A stretch of DNA of 64,000 nucleotides, taken from NCBI RefSeq assembly GCF_013373865.1, contig NC_050471.1:1612001-1676000 (forward strand). Direction: 5' to 3'. The stretch is from Monomorium pharaonis. Lineage: Eukaryota > Arthropoda > Insecta > Hymenoptera > Formicidae. Of the stretch, positions 1 to 12,808 are shown in pieces. The notes beneath the pieces were generated by a model. It saw only the letters and a list, made by a program, of their open reading frames with translations. It was not told the origin of the DNA and did not search any database. The position numbers and the translations under genes were made by a program. How positions within the stretch are numbered: position 1 is the first letter of the stretch; every line of letters starts with the position of its first letter.

Positions 1-3000
1 GAATCGCAAAAACGTTTTGCACTTGTATTTTATTTGCGAATTTGCACTTGCAATAAAATTAATTTCTAGACGGGAGAAAGAACGGATAGTAGCAGCTGAT
101 TATCATAATTGTCTGTGAAGAGAGAAAACGAGATAATTTTTTTGTTTTTTTTTTATTTTGTTATTTCTTGTAGACGATTTTTTATACTTATATGAAATTA
201 CTTTATGCAACTGCCTAACCTTCTTTATTTACTAGTACAATAATTAATCTACAAAATCTTTATTGAAGAGAAAGGCTTTCAGCTTTGTATTATTCATTTT
301 CATTTTCTTAATCTGTAAAAGTGTAGAAAGCAGGCCATTACTCATCTTCTACTCGTCGAGTAAAATTCAATTTGACACGTCAAGTTATTTATATCGCGAT
401 ACAAATGTAGTAACACGTACGCTTAGGTGCGCGTCGCGACCTCGGGGCACGTTCGCGCAATCAACACGCGGGGCGTCTCTAAGACTCCACGGCCCTTTGC
501 ATCAAGAGAGATCTTCACTTGGCGTAGTCGAAGGCGGGCAAAGGTACCATGCGAAACGAACAACGCGCACGGAGCAACACGTGGAGGCGGACGGGATTTT
601 CTCCTCCGTCGCTCTTTCTCTCTCACTCTCAGCGCCTGCATCGCTCGCTTCAGTCCCTTCCCGTGCTCTTCCTCATGGGGGCACGATAGACACGAATAGA
701 GAAGGAAAAAAGTAGCGGCGAACGCGTAGGCATCAGCTCGCGCCTTATAAGAGTGACACGCGCGTGCAACGACCGAGCCATTATTATACAGATGATTACC
801 GCGTGCGGGGGCTACCATGTCGTTGCACGCGGACGTGCCCCGCGCTAGGCCCGCTCCGAGGTCTCTCTTATCCTGTGGGCTGGAAAGAAAAGCCGCGATA
901 CAAGCGTCAACGCCTTATGAATCACGGGCGCAAGAGTTTCCACTCGTTTTTGTTTCCGAATGCGGTTTCTCGATGCTCGATTGTAATAGAAAGATTCTCC
1001 CATGGACAGCATTGTTCTAATACTTGAGTGGTAATTAGTTTTAATATTGAAAGAAATAGCTTTAGAGATTTTTGCATTTTAAAAACATTTTATGCAGATA
1101 GAATTCTATTATTATTCGAATGCAGTAATAATAAAAATGTATTGTTCCTTAATTAAAGATGCGCATACAAATTTAGATTTGAGATTCGGAGAGGTTTTCT
1201 TTCAATTAACTTGGAATTATGAATCAGGAATACGTTTAACATTACGGAATTCAAAATGTATCGGAAAAAAATCGTCAGGGCTGTAAATAAATTCGCAATT
1301 AGCGTCGATTCGACGTGGTGTCGATGGAGACCCTTGCCCTTACCGGAAGCATTGTTTTTCAGGATAAAGAGGAAGCCTTGAGATTAACATCGGCGCATCA
1401 TAAATCACACGAATCCCTCGGGCGCGCAGGCGAACCTTCTGCGCTTCCCTCTTTTTCTCTCTTCCGTTTCCGTAGGGCTGATTCGTAAAAGTTCGGTCCG
1501 ACGTGGCAACGACGTAGATTTACGCGTCGAATAAATTACCCGCGCTAATGATAACATTGCTTATTTGCTCGTCTTAAACAATCTCATAAACCATTTCACC
1601 CCTTTACCGTTTAAATCATGGCCGAGAATAACGATATGCTGGCGGAATTAACTTTACCGTCGTTTATCGATATCCTATTAAAAGAGACACGAGCCCCTTC
1701 TTGTGATAATTGATTGAGTGAAAACAACTAGTAATTTAGGCGACAAGTGCACGAGTCGACTTTTCTCAGGATCTTGTTTTCAGAGTTTTGACATAACTAA
1801 TAGAATTCTAATTTTTTTGAAGAATAGAAGCTAATTTTGCTTTCTACTTAAATAAATAACACTGATTTATACACAAATATGTATATTTTTGTTATAGAGT
1901 TTCTTAATTTCTATTTTTTTATTTATAAGACTTTTCTATAAAAATAATTAAATGCTCTGGGAAATTAAAATTAAACACTGAAGAGTAATGGGGTTCTTTT
2001 TTTTTACATGAGACGCATTAGTTTCTCAACGAATACCAGGAACGGAACAAATTGCTTGATGATGGTAATGCTTGCCTTATCGAGAAACCGTCATCGATCA
2101 TGGCGGGACATGCTCGTCATTTACGAATCTCGTAAATCCTCGCAAGTCGTTCCGATAATTCGATCGACGGTGTGACTTCTTATAGCAACGAGGGTACTCG
2201 TCGGGGAAGTCGCATTGCTTCTTTAAACGTTCGTACACTGCATTATGCCGCGACCTCGCATAAAGATCCGCTGTCGTGACATTCTCGTCCCGAAGTAGCC
2301 GCGTCTAACGAGAAACGTTTAAAAGGAGCGGCGCGTTTAAAGAGGGAACAATGGCGAAAACGTGTGTGGGTGAATATCGTGGAAAATGCAGAGGCCGTGT
2401 CCGAATAGCCTTCGAATCGAAGGAGAGAATTGATCCGCGAAAACAAACAGTTAATAACCCGCCGTCGTTCTCTACGCTTCTACGAAACATTAAAGACAAA
2501 TTGTGTCTTGTAAATAAATTTTATTTTTAAAAATTACGAAAAACTTTATTACAAATTTTCTATTTTGAAGTAAATTATAGAAATTATTAAGTAAAAGTTA
2601 TTGACTAAATTTTTCATATATTTTGTATGTTTAAGCTAATATATAATATACAATTACTTGAACTGAAGAAATTTAATTACAGTTGAAAAGTTTAGTCAAG
2701 TTAACAATTTTTTTTCTTAGCGAAATAAAAATTGATGTATTTGTTATTTATTTTGTGATTCAATTTTTAATTCAAAAACTAGTTTATACAAAAAATTTAC
2801 TTTGAGTAAGTGTTTCATATGTTAATCGCGAATTGCTCTGCGTTGAGTGTGTATCATAATGAAGATATTAGTTTTTTATTTACAAGTCGTGAAAACTCGT
2901 CAAATACAAACTCGATTGTGCTTGATTGTTATTGAAATGATTTATCACAACCTTCTTGCACGACGAGTGGTACTTGAAGGTAATTGACATCGAGTCCTTG

Positions 3001-6000
3001 AGTCGTCGAATAAAGCAATCGAACTTGTTTGAATACGGTTGCTATACATCGTGATTCGAATACGGATGAAAAGCTTATTCCCATCGGAAACAAATATAAT
3101 TGGTAGATATTTAATTTTAAGATTTTCTTTAAATATGGATGTTTTTATTATTTATATCTACTCAGCGCTTCAAAAGACCTTTCGGCTTCTCGAATGAGGG
3201 CACGAAGGCGAGTTCGCTTGAAGATGTCAGTGGCAAGCGATCCCTGCTCCGAGATACGATACAGTCTGTCGAGCTCGGCGTGAATCATCCGTTCACGGAC
3301 AAAGGTGGGATCCGCTTCCTCGCTTGGGACGCATTATGCTTTCAGTAATACATTGCAGCATAACACTGTTTAAACGCTACGCGGAGGTGACCATACAGAT
3401 AAATACCGATTGTGCAAGTTATGAATAGGTAAATTCCTTGCGCGAACATTAACATGGTCAGCAATTAACACTGAAAGTTCATTTGAATTCTACAAGCACA
3501 GAAGAATCGTAAATGAGAAAGTGCAATTCTTCGCGGTGTTAAATTAGGATAAAAGTGACGAGTTCTTCGCGCGGCTTTCACTGATCGTTCTCTAATTTCT
3601 TTCCCTAAATTCGAATGTACAGAGATCTCATTACGAATCGTCTGAAATCCGTTAAAAATTAAGTATTACATCCGCTCTTCATCTTCGACGTTTGTCGCTC
3701 GATGGAGAAATATCACGAGAAAGACTTTGACACAAAAGCCCCGTTTTCTCTCGCACTTTCCTGTCGTCTTGCCGCTTGACTAATCAGACGCGTCACGCAT
3801 CGTACGTTGCGTTGACGGTAGCGCGTATCACGCATATAGCCGACACATATCGGCATCTTCGACATCGTCTGCTGCGAATTGTATATATAAACATAAAATG
3901 GGCGTGAAATGCATATCCGCCACACGGGGGGTTTCCACTTTCTTACTCGGCAATAAACATAGCATTGCGCGAGATTATACTCGTACTCATCCATACGACG
4001 CATCCATAAGATAATAATTTAATAATTTTAATCGTGAATTAAAAAATATTTTTTTGACTTTTTAACTTCTTAATTTCACACTTTCTGTTAATTATAAAAT
4101 CTATGTAATAATTAATTGTTACATTTTTTGATAATTTTTTGCAACCAAAACCGAATAGATATCGCGAAGAGAGTTGTCAATAATTAAGAACAAATATTTC
4201 AAAAGATCAACATAAATGAAACTTGTACGTTCAGATACATTTAAAAATATCACAGATAAGGTATTCTATTTATTTTTCTTTTGTGTGTGGCTGTGTAGAA
4301 AGCGATAAATATTATTTATCTTGAAAATATGTCGCGCATTCCAAAACTAATTACTGAATTTAATAGATTATTGACACATGTTTCTGAAATAATGTCATAT
4401 CCTTGTAATAATTAATATAATTATTTTACTATGCAATTATAATCGCAAATATTACATTTTTTTCTCAGTGTATTATCTCGATATTCGACAATATGACTGT
4501 TTTATAATTTCCATATGTTTTAAACGTATAATTTAATATTTGTGTTATTTATTAGATATCATTGATTACATACCATGTTACTAATATAATTATATTATGT
4601 TGTACAGTGATGATATTTATTTGGTCGTTAATGACATTGACTGATATTAGAGAAATCTTATTCTCTGTAATGGATACAGTAATTATGTAGAGATGTAGGC
4701 GTGCGTAAGCGAGATATATATATATTACCTGATTTTCTCTAGATACAGGGTGAAAAGTAACAGTGACACTTAGCTTTTCCCGGATAATGCGATTATAGAT
4801 TAAGTATCTATGTCGATGCATATCCTGTATTTACTTTCGTATCTCACTTTCGACCGCGCAGGACATGCACATCCGTATCTGTTTTACGAAGGAAAATGTT
4901 GCGGTCGATCCTGGTTGCAGATCCGAATTTGCACGTTAAAAAATGCATCCGATTTGCGCGCGCGCATTGATCTAACGCAGTCATCGTTAACGTAACGACC
5001 ACATTTTCCTTCGTCGATTACAGTCGGTGAAAGTGCGTATTGATAATTAGGAAGAAGAAAATTACCCCGCCCCGTTAGACACGTTGGCCTAATTTTGGAT
5101 TACTTGCGATCTGCGACTATCTGTATTCGATCTTACGATTTTCCCGGTATCACCATGTACCGACGCGACGATAAGTGGCAGTGAAAGTAAAAACGACGTC
5201 GTATAACGTTGCACACCTCGTTAGCATAATCGGTAATTATCGCTCCTGGAAGTATTCTGGTACAATTTCGGTGCAAGCGGTTCGGAAGTCCGGAAGCAGT
5301 TTCTTCGTATCGCGAGAGAAACAGGCCTCGATAAACCGAGTCTCATTGTCGGAAATGCAACAGGAAACGATATAATCATGCACGATATACCGAAAGGCTC
5401 TAAAAGCCCGAGTATCGTTTTATAATGCAACAGACGTTACTCGCTTATGCGTTCGCTTATGCGAACGCGGGGGTCTTTGTAATGTATGCGAATTATCCGA
5501 ATCTTCACGCTTCGGAAATTCGCAGTAATCTGGTCATCTCTGGCCGTAAAGTGTTTCTCCGATGGATAATTAAGGTTTGTTGATAGGGTTTGTTGCGCAC
5601 GACGGTAAAACTTGCAGACAATGCAACACGTAGACCCGATCATTAGCAAACACAAAGCCGTGGCTCGTAACGTACTAAGGTGTAACATCTCAATAGTTCT
5701 AAAATTAATGACATACATAATTAACCCTCTGCAATCCGCGAATCGTTAGTTGCGTATGAGTGAAGATAAAATATTTCGTTAATTTTACCTAGTTTGGTTT
5801 CACTCAGTTAATTATAAATTTTTATTATTTTAAGAAATTTGTGGGAGATTTTAAAAATATAATTTACTGATTATAACCGCGCACAGATTTGTTATTTCTA
5901 ACACAGAATGTGTTAGAAGAATTATGTAACAAACCACTCGCAACGCATTACGGAAAGTCCAATTCGACGTGCAATCGTAAAGGGTTATGCATCAGATTAA

Positions 6001-7212
6001 TAAATGTTACGTTAATGCAGCACAAAGTGTTGCAGGACTGCCAACTTGATTTCGATTGATTTCACAATTAATTTCCAGAGATTTCTCCGATTCGAAATCG
6101 ATCTAAGTGCAATATATTAAATGACGTCGGTTTTGTGAGGAGCACATCGTGAAAGCTATATGGGGGATCTATTTGCCACGAGCGTAAGATATCTGACACG
6201 TCCCTCGAATAATGGAAGGACGCGCTCTCGGTGTCTCTCGCGGGAAGGAACGGGATAGAAATTGCACTTTCCAATGCGATAAATTACGCCGATTATCGGT
6301 ATAATTTCTGCTGTCACGGTTCGTTCGCGAACGGGTGTGTCCGAAAGGAACGATGCGACGAGACGGCAAGATTGATTGGTACATTAGAGAAGACGAGGCC
6401 AGAAGACTTCACGAATTACCGGCACGTCTGGATAACAGTTAGCCAACCTCACTCATAGGATTAGCGAGTGTGTTATTTTCGCGCAGGAAAGTGGACGGTT
6501 TCACCGTCACGCATAGGGCTTATAGTACTAGAAAACGATCGGATGGTGAGAGAGTGTTTCATCGTCAATTTCAACAACGAAAAGAAAGTTTTGGCAGTTG
6601 CAATTTTTATTAATACATCTTCTGTTTATCATTTAATACTGTGAATAGTTTTGTAAAATTAACGCCACTATCTAGGGACAGTTTTTAAATTTTAACACTA
6701 GAACCGGCAAAAATCTATACCTTTCTTTGTTTTTATTTTTAATTCTTTTTACATATGTATTTATTATTACTTTTTAATATTTAATACATTTTTTTAATAC
6801 TTAAATAATTAATCTAAAATAAAGAGTTTGACAAAAATCTTAATGGTTTTTGTAATTTAATCTAAAAATCTAAAACCCGTTATTTTAACGGATTTGGGTG
6901 TTCCGTACTATTTTATTATATATATATTATTTTCCATATGCCATAACAAGATCCGTTAAATGACCAGACTTTAGAGCTATGAAATTCTTTAAACATAATT
7001 GAAGACAGAATTTTGTATGTAGAATTTTATATACCGCATACATCTTTTCACATACGTTACATATCTCCATACGTATACTGCGTACCGATTCTTTCGACAT
7101 TATTACAACCGCAAATTATGGATTGTGCAAAATAGGCTTATTTTATGGCTGTCTACATTCCTATTTTAAACTTACAACAGATTGTGAGAGGGATTTCTTT
7201 TTGGTGTTGCAG
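1..7212. other. Upstream flank or 5' introns, no supported gene
   Basis: I see no exon I can defend here. The stretch is mostly AT-rich (for example 2480-2900, 4020-4640, 6600-7100) with GC-richer, CpG-containing patches at about 420-1020, 2040-2470, 3160-3340, 5090-5480 and 6120-6480. Open frames in the patches are short and lack family features. Because the coiled-coil gene's first visible exon at 7213 begins with a splice acceptor, its 5' exons and promoter must lie in this stretch or before the window. Confidence 0.5.
420..1020. promoter_or_regulatory. CpG-rich island, possible promoter
   Basis: The AT-rich background changes abruptly at about 420 to a GC-rich, CpG-dense block with a pyrimidine tract (about 600-640). 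It returns to AT-rich sequence after about 1020. In this window such blocks otherwise sit at gene starts (47.0-47.8 kb, 26-28.8 kb). It could be the promoter or first exon of the coiled-coil gene, or of a gene to the left. No TATA or initiator pair stands out, so this rests on composition only. Confidence 0.25.
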
Positions 7213-10200
7213 CAGTGCGGCAGCGGCGGTAGCGACGGTAGCGGCGGCGTTTCGACGGAGGGTGTCGTGGTGAACGTCGGTGCCAGTAACGGCGTCGGCA
7301 GCGGTGGCGGTGGCGGCGGCAGTGGCAGCGGTGTCGGCGTCGGTGGCATGGACTGCATGCCCTTGCGCCCCGGTCCGTTCCACTACCTTATCAGCGAGCA
7401 AGCCAAGTCCCTGGTGGCCCTGCAGGAATTGCAGAATGAGGTCGGCGCTCTGCTCGAGTTCCGGGACCTCGTCATCGAGACGTTCCCAAACCTCCGGCAC
7501 AAGATGGCCGCGACGGCGTCCGCGGGTGCGTCCGTGATGTCGTCCACATGTACCCAGAGCTCGCACATCCCGCTGCCGCTGTCGAGCCCGTCCTCGCGGA
7601 GGATCAGCGAATGGGAGCCCGGCAAGATAAGGCGACGAGTGACCCGCGAGAGTAGCGGCGGCGGCAGCGGCGGGGGCAGCGGTGGAAACGGTAGCGGGGG
7701 CGGCGGTGAATCCTCGTCTTCGTTGCCTAGAAGCCGCAGCAACTCCCACAGCGGCGGTACCAAGAACAACTGCAGCGCTACGGTCCAGGACTCTGGTTTC
7801 AGCACAGAGACCTCGTCGAAGGACAGCGCTTCGACGGCGATCGCGCCGCGAGCGAGCAGCCCCCGGCCGAACGCGTTGGACGAGGCGGAGGATGAGCTCT
7901 GGAACCTGCTGGACGTGATCCACCGCAAGGGAATTCGGCTGCGGGAGGAGGTCGAGTGCCTTCAGGGTCGCCTGGAGAGCGTGACGACGGAGGAGCTGAT
8001 ATCGACCGATGTGCTCGAGACTGTGAGGAGGGTCACCGGTCTCGGTGATGCCGACAGGACGATCGATAGCTGCAATGTCGTTGATGACGGGAATGTCGAT
8101 CAGCGGCAACAGGATAGCAGAGATCCGCAAGTGATAGCTCTCAGGCGAGAGAAGGAGCAGCTATTGGACAAAGTTGCCGAACTTGAGGCGGAGACGATAT
8201 CTAGTCGCGCCCGGGCTCAGGAACTGCAGACGGAATTGGCCGCTCTGTCGGCGCTGAAGACCGGTCTGGAGGATCGGTTGCGGGCTGGACTGATCGAGAG
8301 CACCTCGGAGATTTTGGCACCGGGCGTTCAAAGACTGCAACCCATCGCGCCGGTGATTTCCTCGCCGAAGAACGCCAATGTCACTAGTATCAAGAGCAAG
8401 GGTTCGGCGTTCGCGTCCGTCACCGGTAGTCCTGGAAGTAAGGCTCACAAGAGTCGCTTTCGCACGAGGACGATCGAGAAGAATATATTGCTGGACGTTG
8501 TCGGGCGCGGTGACGAGACGACGCGCCATGTCGACATCGACGTTGAGGCGAACGTGAATGAGAGGCGAGCCAGGCTGGGAGCGCTCGATTCCATCCTGGT
8601 CTCGCCCACCAGGGTGACTCACGTGAAAGATGTAGACTCAAGGAAGATTGCGGCCATTCTTCGCGAGCACTCGCCCCTCGAGCTTCAGCGACACCTAATT
8701 ACTACTACCGTCCATAATCAGGTAAGATCGACGTGATTTATAATAACGCATCTATTTATGTGAAAGGAATGAATAAACTTGATTAATTGTTTGATAACTT
8801 ACGTTTGTCAGGTCCTACAAAAAAGGCTAGACGAAGTGAAGAAAAGTACGGAAACTCTTTCGGAACGACTCGATAAAGCGCGCGAGGAGAACGACGATTT
8901 GCGTTTCCAGGTGAGTCGTGCTATCGAAAGTCGCCGCATAGCAATTTTATTTGAAAGACTGTCAAAGTGTTACATTATTAAATGCGTTACGTTCTTCTGC
9001 GAAAAAACCGTACCAATTGTTATAAATCCAATTGTTGTAAACCAAACAAATTAGTGATATAACTCGCATCACTTTCAGTTGGAGGAACGAAATATCGAAT
9101 TGGAAGGCACACGGGCGCGAGTGCGCGTGTTGGAACGCCTTCAGCAACGACCGCCGACGGAAGCCGAGTCCGAGGCGGATTTGGAACAGCCCAGGTGTGA
9201 ACAAAGCGGCCTTGAGCCCGGTAGTAGTACGGAGTCCGCGCGGGATCATCATCAGCCGGTAGAGATCAAACCGTCGCCGCGGCGGCGTCCTAGTCGTATA
9301 CCTTTACCAGGCAACGTGAGCGGCAAGACAACGACGACGCCCACAGCGAGCGTGAATGCAATGACACCTGCGCGACCGCCCAGTCACGGCAGGAACGACA
9401 GCAGGGAATCGCTCAAGTCGCTAACAAGACCGCCGCGTGATTCTAGTCGCGACAGCCATGGCGGCGGCAAATCGTTGTCGAAACCGCGCGATTCCAGCCG
9501 GGACTCATTGAGCAATAAGAGTCTGTCCAAGAACTGCGGTAACGGAAGCAGCAACAATAGCGTCAGCGGTGGTGGCGTCGGCAAGGAAACAAATCGGGAG
9601 TCGTCCTTGAACAATCGGTCCTTGCCGCGTAACAATTCCAGCCGAGACTCCTTAAACAAATCCTCCTCGCTGTCCCGCGCCCGTGACTCGTTGGAGTCTA
9701 ACAACAACCTCGGCACGTCCTCGCCCATCACGGGAACGACTAACGCTCCTCCTAGGCGACCGCCCGCTCCCGCACGTCGTTCCCACAGCCTGGCGCGCGC
9801 AGCGACGTCCGTCGATGCGTCCGAGAACGGCAAGGTACGACCTGTAAAGCAATTCTTTTGGAGCAGCTGGCTGAAGTCACCGTTGTCCAACGGCCCGGTA
9901 TAATAGAGAGTTCTCGGCAAGCCTTCTTCTCCCCCAGGACGACGGGCTGTAGTCGCTCTCTCTTAGGGACAATCACCGCCCTCGACATCATGCCCTTCGA
10001 AGTCCATTTTCTTGACCTCTGTAACAAGATTAGAAAACCGCTGTCTTTTTTACTTCCCAATTGCATCTCGATCTCCGCACTGACTTTGGTCTCATTGAAT
10101 TAAGATCGGCTAAACGAACTAAACGGCGTCGTTCTATCGCCATTGCTTCCATTTGACGGTGAAATACTTCTGTACTATCTTGCTAACTTGTCTCACTTCT

Positions 10201-12808
10201 CGCCATTGTAACTACTATTACTGTCATTACCGTTACGTCACATCCTTACCGTACGTAATAACCGTAACAGTGACTGTATCAGTCGATAATATCGCGAGTA
10301 CATACATTTATCGGGGATGTATCTGGTATGATTTCCTGCGATGATACAGACAAACGCACCGACTGCCTTTTTCTTCTACTTTTCCCGTGGCGTCTCTCGC
10401 TCTCTCCTACCTTATCCTATTCTATTCCCTCTTCTATGGTTTCCACTACGGACTTCGACATACTAATGATGTAAGATCATATAGGAACGGAACTGACTTC
10501 CGTTTTCGCTGAGCCACTATCTTTGCCTGATAATCCTGAAAAAAAGTCTAACAATACGTGCAGAGACATGAGCGAGCGAACCGACTGATTTTTGTTTTAA
10601 AACCACCAATTGTCCAATCGACCGTCCACCATACCGAAATCAGTCTGATCTGGAGGGTAGGCGAGCGTGCGTTCGAGCCCGTCCCCAACGGCGGTCCAAT
10701 AAAGAAAGAAAGTGGCCCCTTCTCGCGTGCCGCCGGTTTTTTCTCGTAAGTTATGCTTCTTTTATTATCATTTGCTTCGATGCTTCTTTTCTGGATGTGG
10801 TGAGCTGCAGCCTCTGTCTTTTCAAAACCTACTCTCATCTTCCTCCCCCTGCCCACACGGTAGAGTATACACCATGATTTGAACGCTCTCACTTGGATTT
10901 TGGCATGCGCACATACCCGTAGTCAAATCTTCCAGATTGCGAACATCAGTAAGAATGCTTATGTCTGCAAATATATTACGTGATAGTTCTTTAAGCTTAT
11001 GGAATGAATAATATATCTTTACTATGCTAACGTTTTGAACTATATAGAACTAATAGACCATTAATCATGTTTATTTAGTTTATTATTATAAATTTAAACT
11101 TTTACAATAGTTTTATTTTAAATTTTTTTTGTGAGCAAAAATCTTTTTCTCTTTTAAGGGAGACTGCTAATTGCATATAAAATCTAGATTAGCAACAGAA
11201 ACTAATACATATTTTTAGTTTACATTCTAATTTCTAAGACTTTAAAAGCAAATTTCAACGATCCACGGTAATGTTAGAAGACACACAGTAAAATAAACAC
11301 ACAGTCTTTTACATTTAAAATTGCATTACAAAGGGTTTACACGGTTTATTCGCACAGATTTTAGATTTTGCTGCTTTTTCTTCTCTTTTGCGATTTATTT
11401 ACGAGAACCCGTTAATTTGTGCACGCGCGGCCGATCATGGAACATTTGATCTGATCAAAGTCTAAGCATTCACTGCCGAAATTTGGTTAAAGTAAGACCG
11501 ACCGCTGGACAAAACTAGAGCCATGTTTAAATTATATCAAATTTGTCTTTCGTTCATAAAGGCGCATACAATTATACACGCTCGATTCGTCGCATATATC
11601 CATTTATTTCGACACCCCCCTTCCCCGTACACTTTGTCAGTACATATTTTTAAACATTTTTTATCATCACGACGTAGGAAAAGAGAAAAAGGAGACATTT
11701 ATTTAGCACGTATCTTTTTAATTATTATCAGCATTCAGTGCTAGCGAGTCTTGCTCCCTTGCTCATTTAAATGTATGTTATATGTAAAATTAATTTGCTC
11801 TTTTTTCGTTTGCCGAGATTTAATCTTATTTGCTAGCGTTGCTTGTATGCGAAATATAAAAGCCCGAGAGAGTTGTAGTTTATTATAATCGTATTCGCGA
11901 TCAACAACTTTTTTGAGGGAAAATGAATCGACCACACGCTTACCTGCTTGGCCTTGCGGTTCATTGTCCATTTTACATCTAGCAATATCGCGCGAAATGT
12001 TTTACACAATATATTCCATTTGCTAATAAAGTTTATGAGACGCTCTTTTTACTTAGTCACTAGGATCTTACATTTACATTTGTTACATAGAATTCAAGTC
12101 ATTAAGTAGTAAATTAGCTTTGTATGAGAATTTTACTTTTGCCCGTACATATCATGTTAAATACGAGAGATGATAGATCTTGATACCTCAGCATTAAAAC
12201 AGCCAGTAGTACCAATGTTTATACAGATTGTTACCATCCTGCATTTAACATGTCATTTTCTTTCGTCAACTTTCACGCTGCAAAATTGACGGATAAAGGA
12301 TCGGCTGTTCTAAATTCTTGGGTATTAATATAAAGTTAATCTTTTTGTCACTCGCATCTTTTCAAGATGTATCTCCAGGACGATGCATCTCAAAGCGATG
12401 CTGTAGTCTTGGCAGGAAAAACATTTCGCTTGTAATAGAAACAGGGCGTATTTTATTTGTCTAACTGATTAATAAATATTTTGTATCTTTTAGAGCTGCA
12501 ACGAACCACCGAGTTCCTGGTGTTCGACCAACAGCAGTTTTCGGCACAGCGACTCGTCTCTCTATCCGGATTCTTTAAATCAAGAGACATCGTCCATCAC
12601 CGGTTCTACGCGGGTAGAATTCATAATCGGCTCGCCCACCAGGCGTTTCCGCATGAATTCCGCTTGGCCTCACCGCTATTTCGACAGCATCGACTCGGCG
12701 GCTACGGTGCCAGAAAGCCTGCTAACCGACGAGTTCCCTCTGCGACGCGGCGAAGCTCTAGCTGAGTGCGACTCGCTCGAGTGCCATCCGATTTCGAGCG
12801 AGGATTAA
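7213..12808 (+). CDS. Ser/Gly-rich coiled-coil protein with SxIP motif, 3' part (4 exons)
   Basis: Exons read as 7213-8721, 8812-8910, 9079-9834 and 12494-12808 (TAA), all joined at phase 0, giving 892 visible residues; the true start is upstream. Order of parts, counting from codon 7213: Gly/Ser linker (1-45); a helical block beginning near the Met at 46 and rich in Leu/Glu (about 58-95); Ser/Gly-rich region; a second helix (about 227-255); heptad-like coiled coil (about 309-360) that continues through exon 2 into exon 3; then a Ser/Arg/Pro tail. Residues 608-611 read SRIP flanked by Arg/Lys/Pro, the SxIP signature by which plus-end tracking proteins bind EB proteins. Six copies of an (S)RDSL-like motif follow. 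The last exon is acidic and Ser-rich. Inference: a microtubule or cytoskeletal scaffold. I do not recognise the orthologue. Antisense frames here are shadows of the GC-rich coding strand. Confidence 0.8.
9835..10703 (+). other. Alternative 3' end of the coiled-coil gene (read-through exon)
   Basis: If the donor at 9835 (AAG|GTACGA) is not used, exon 3 continues in frame for 22 codons, adding a basic/aromatic tail (VRPVKQFFWSSWLKSPLSNG, then PV) and stopping at TAA 9901-9903. A canonical AATAAA lies at 10698-10703, a reasonable polyadenylation signal about 800 bases on. The added tail is not low-complexity and has two Trp, unlike the surrounding Ser-rich protein. The spliced form instead joins 12494 and gains 104 residues. 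Both forms are open, so this is a candidate alternative polyadenylation/intron-retention switch. Confidence 0.45.
10704..12493 (+). other. Intron 3 remainder of the coiled-coil gene
   Basis: Moderately AT-rich, with no open frame of interest. It ends in the acceptor TTTTAG at 12488-12493 before the last coding exon. Nothing else seen. Confidence 0.4.

Noticed and set aside
7153..8130. 325-codon open frame on the minus strand
   Set aside because: It is the antisense of the GC-rich coding exon of the coiled-coil gene, Arg/Ala/Thr-rich without motifs; the plus strand has heptads and consistent splice phases.
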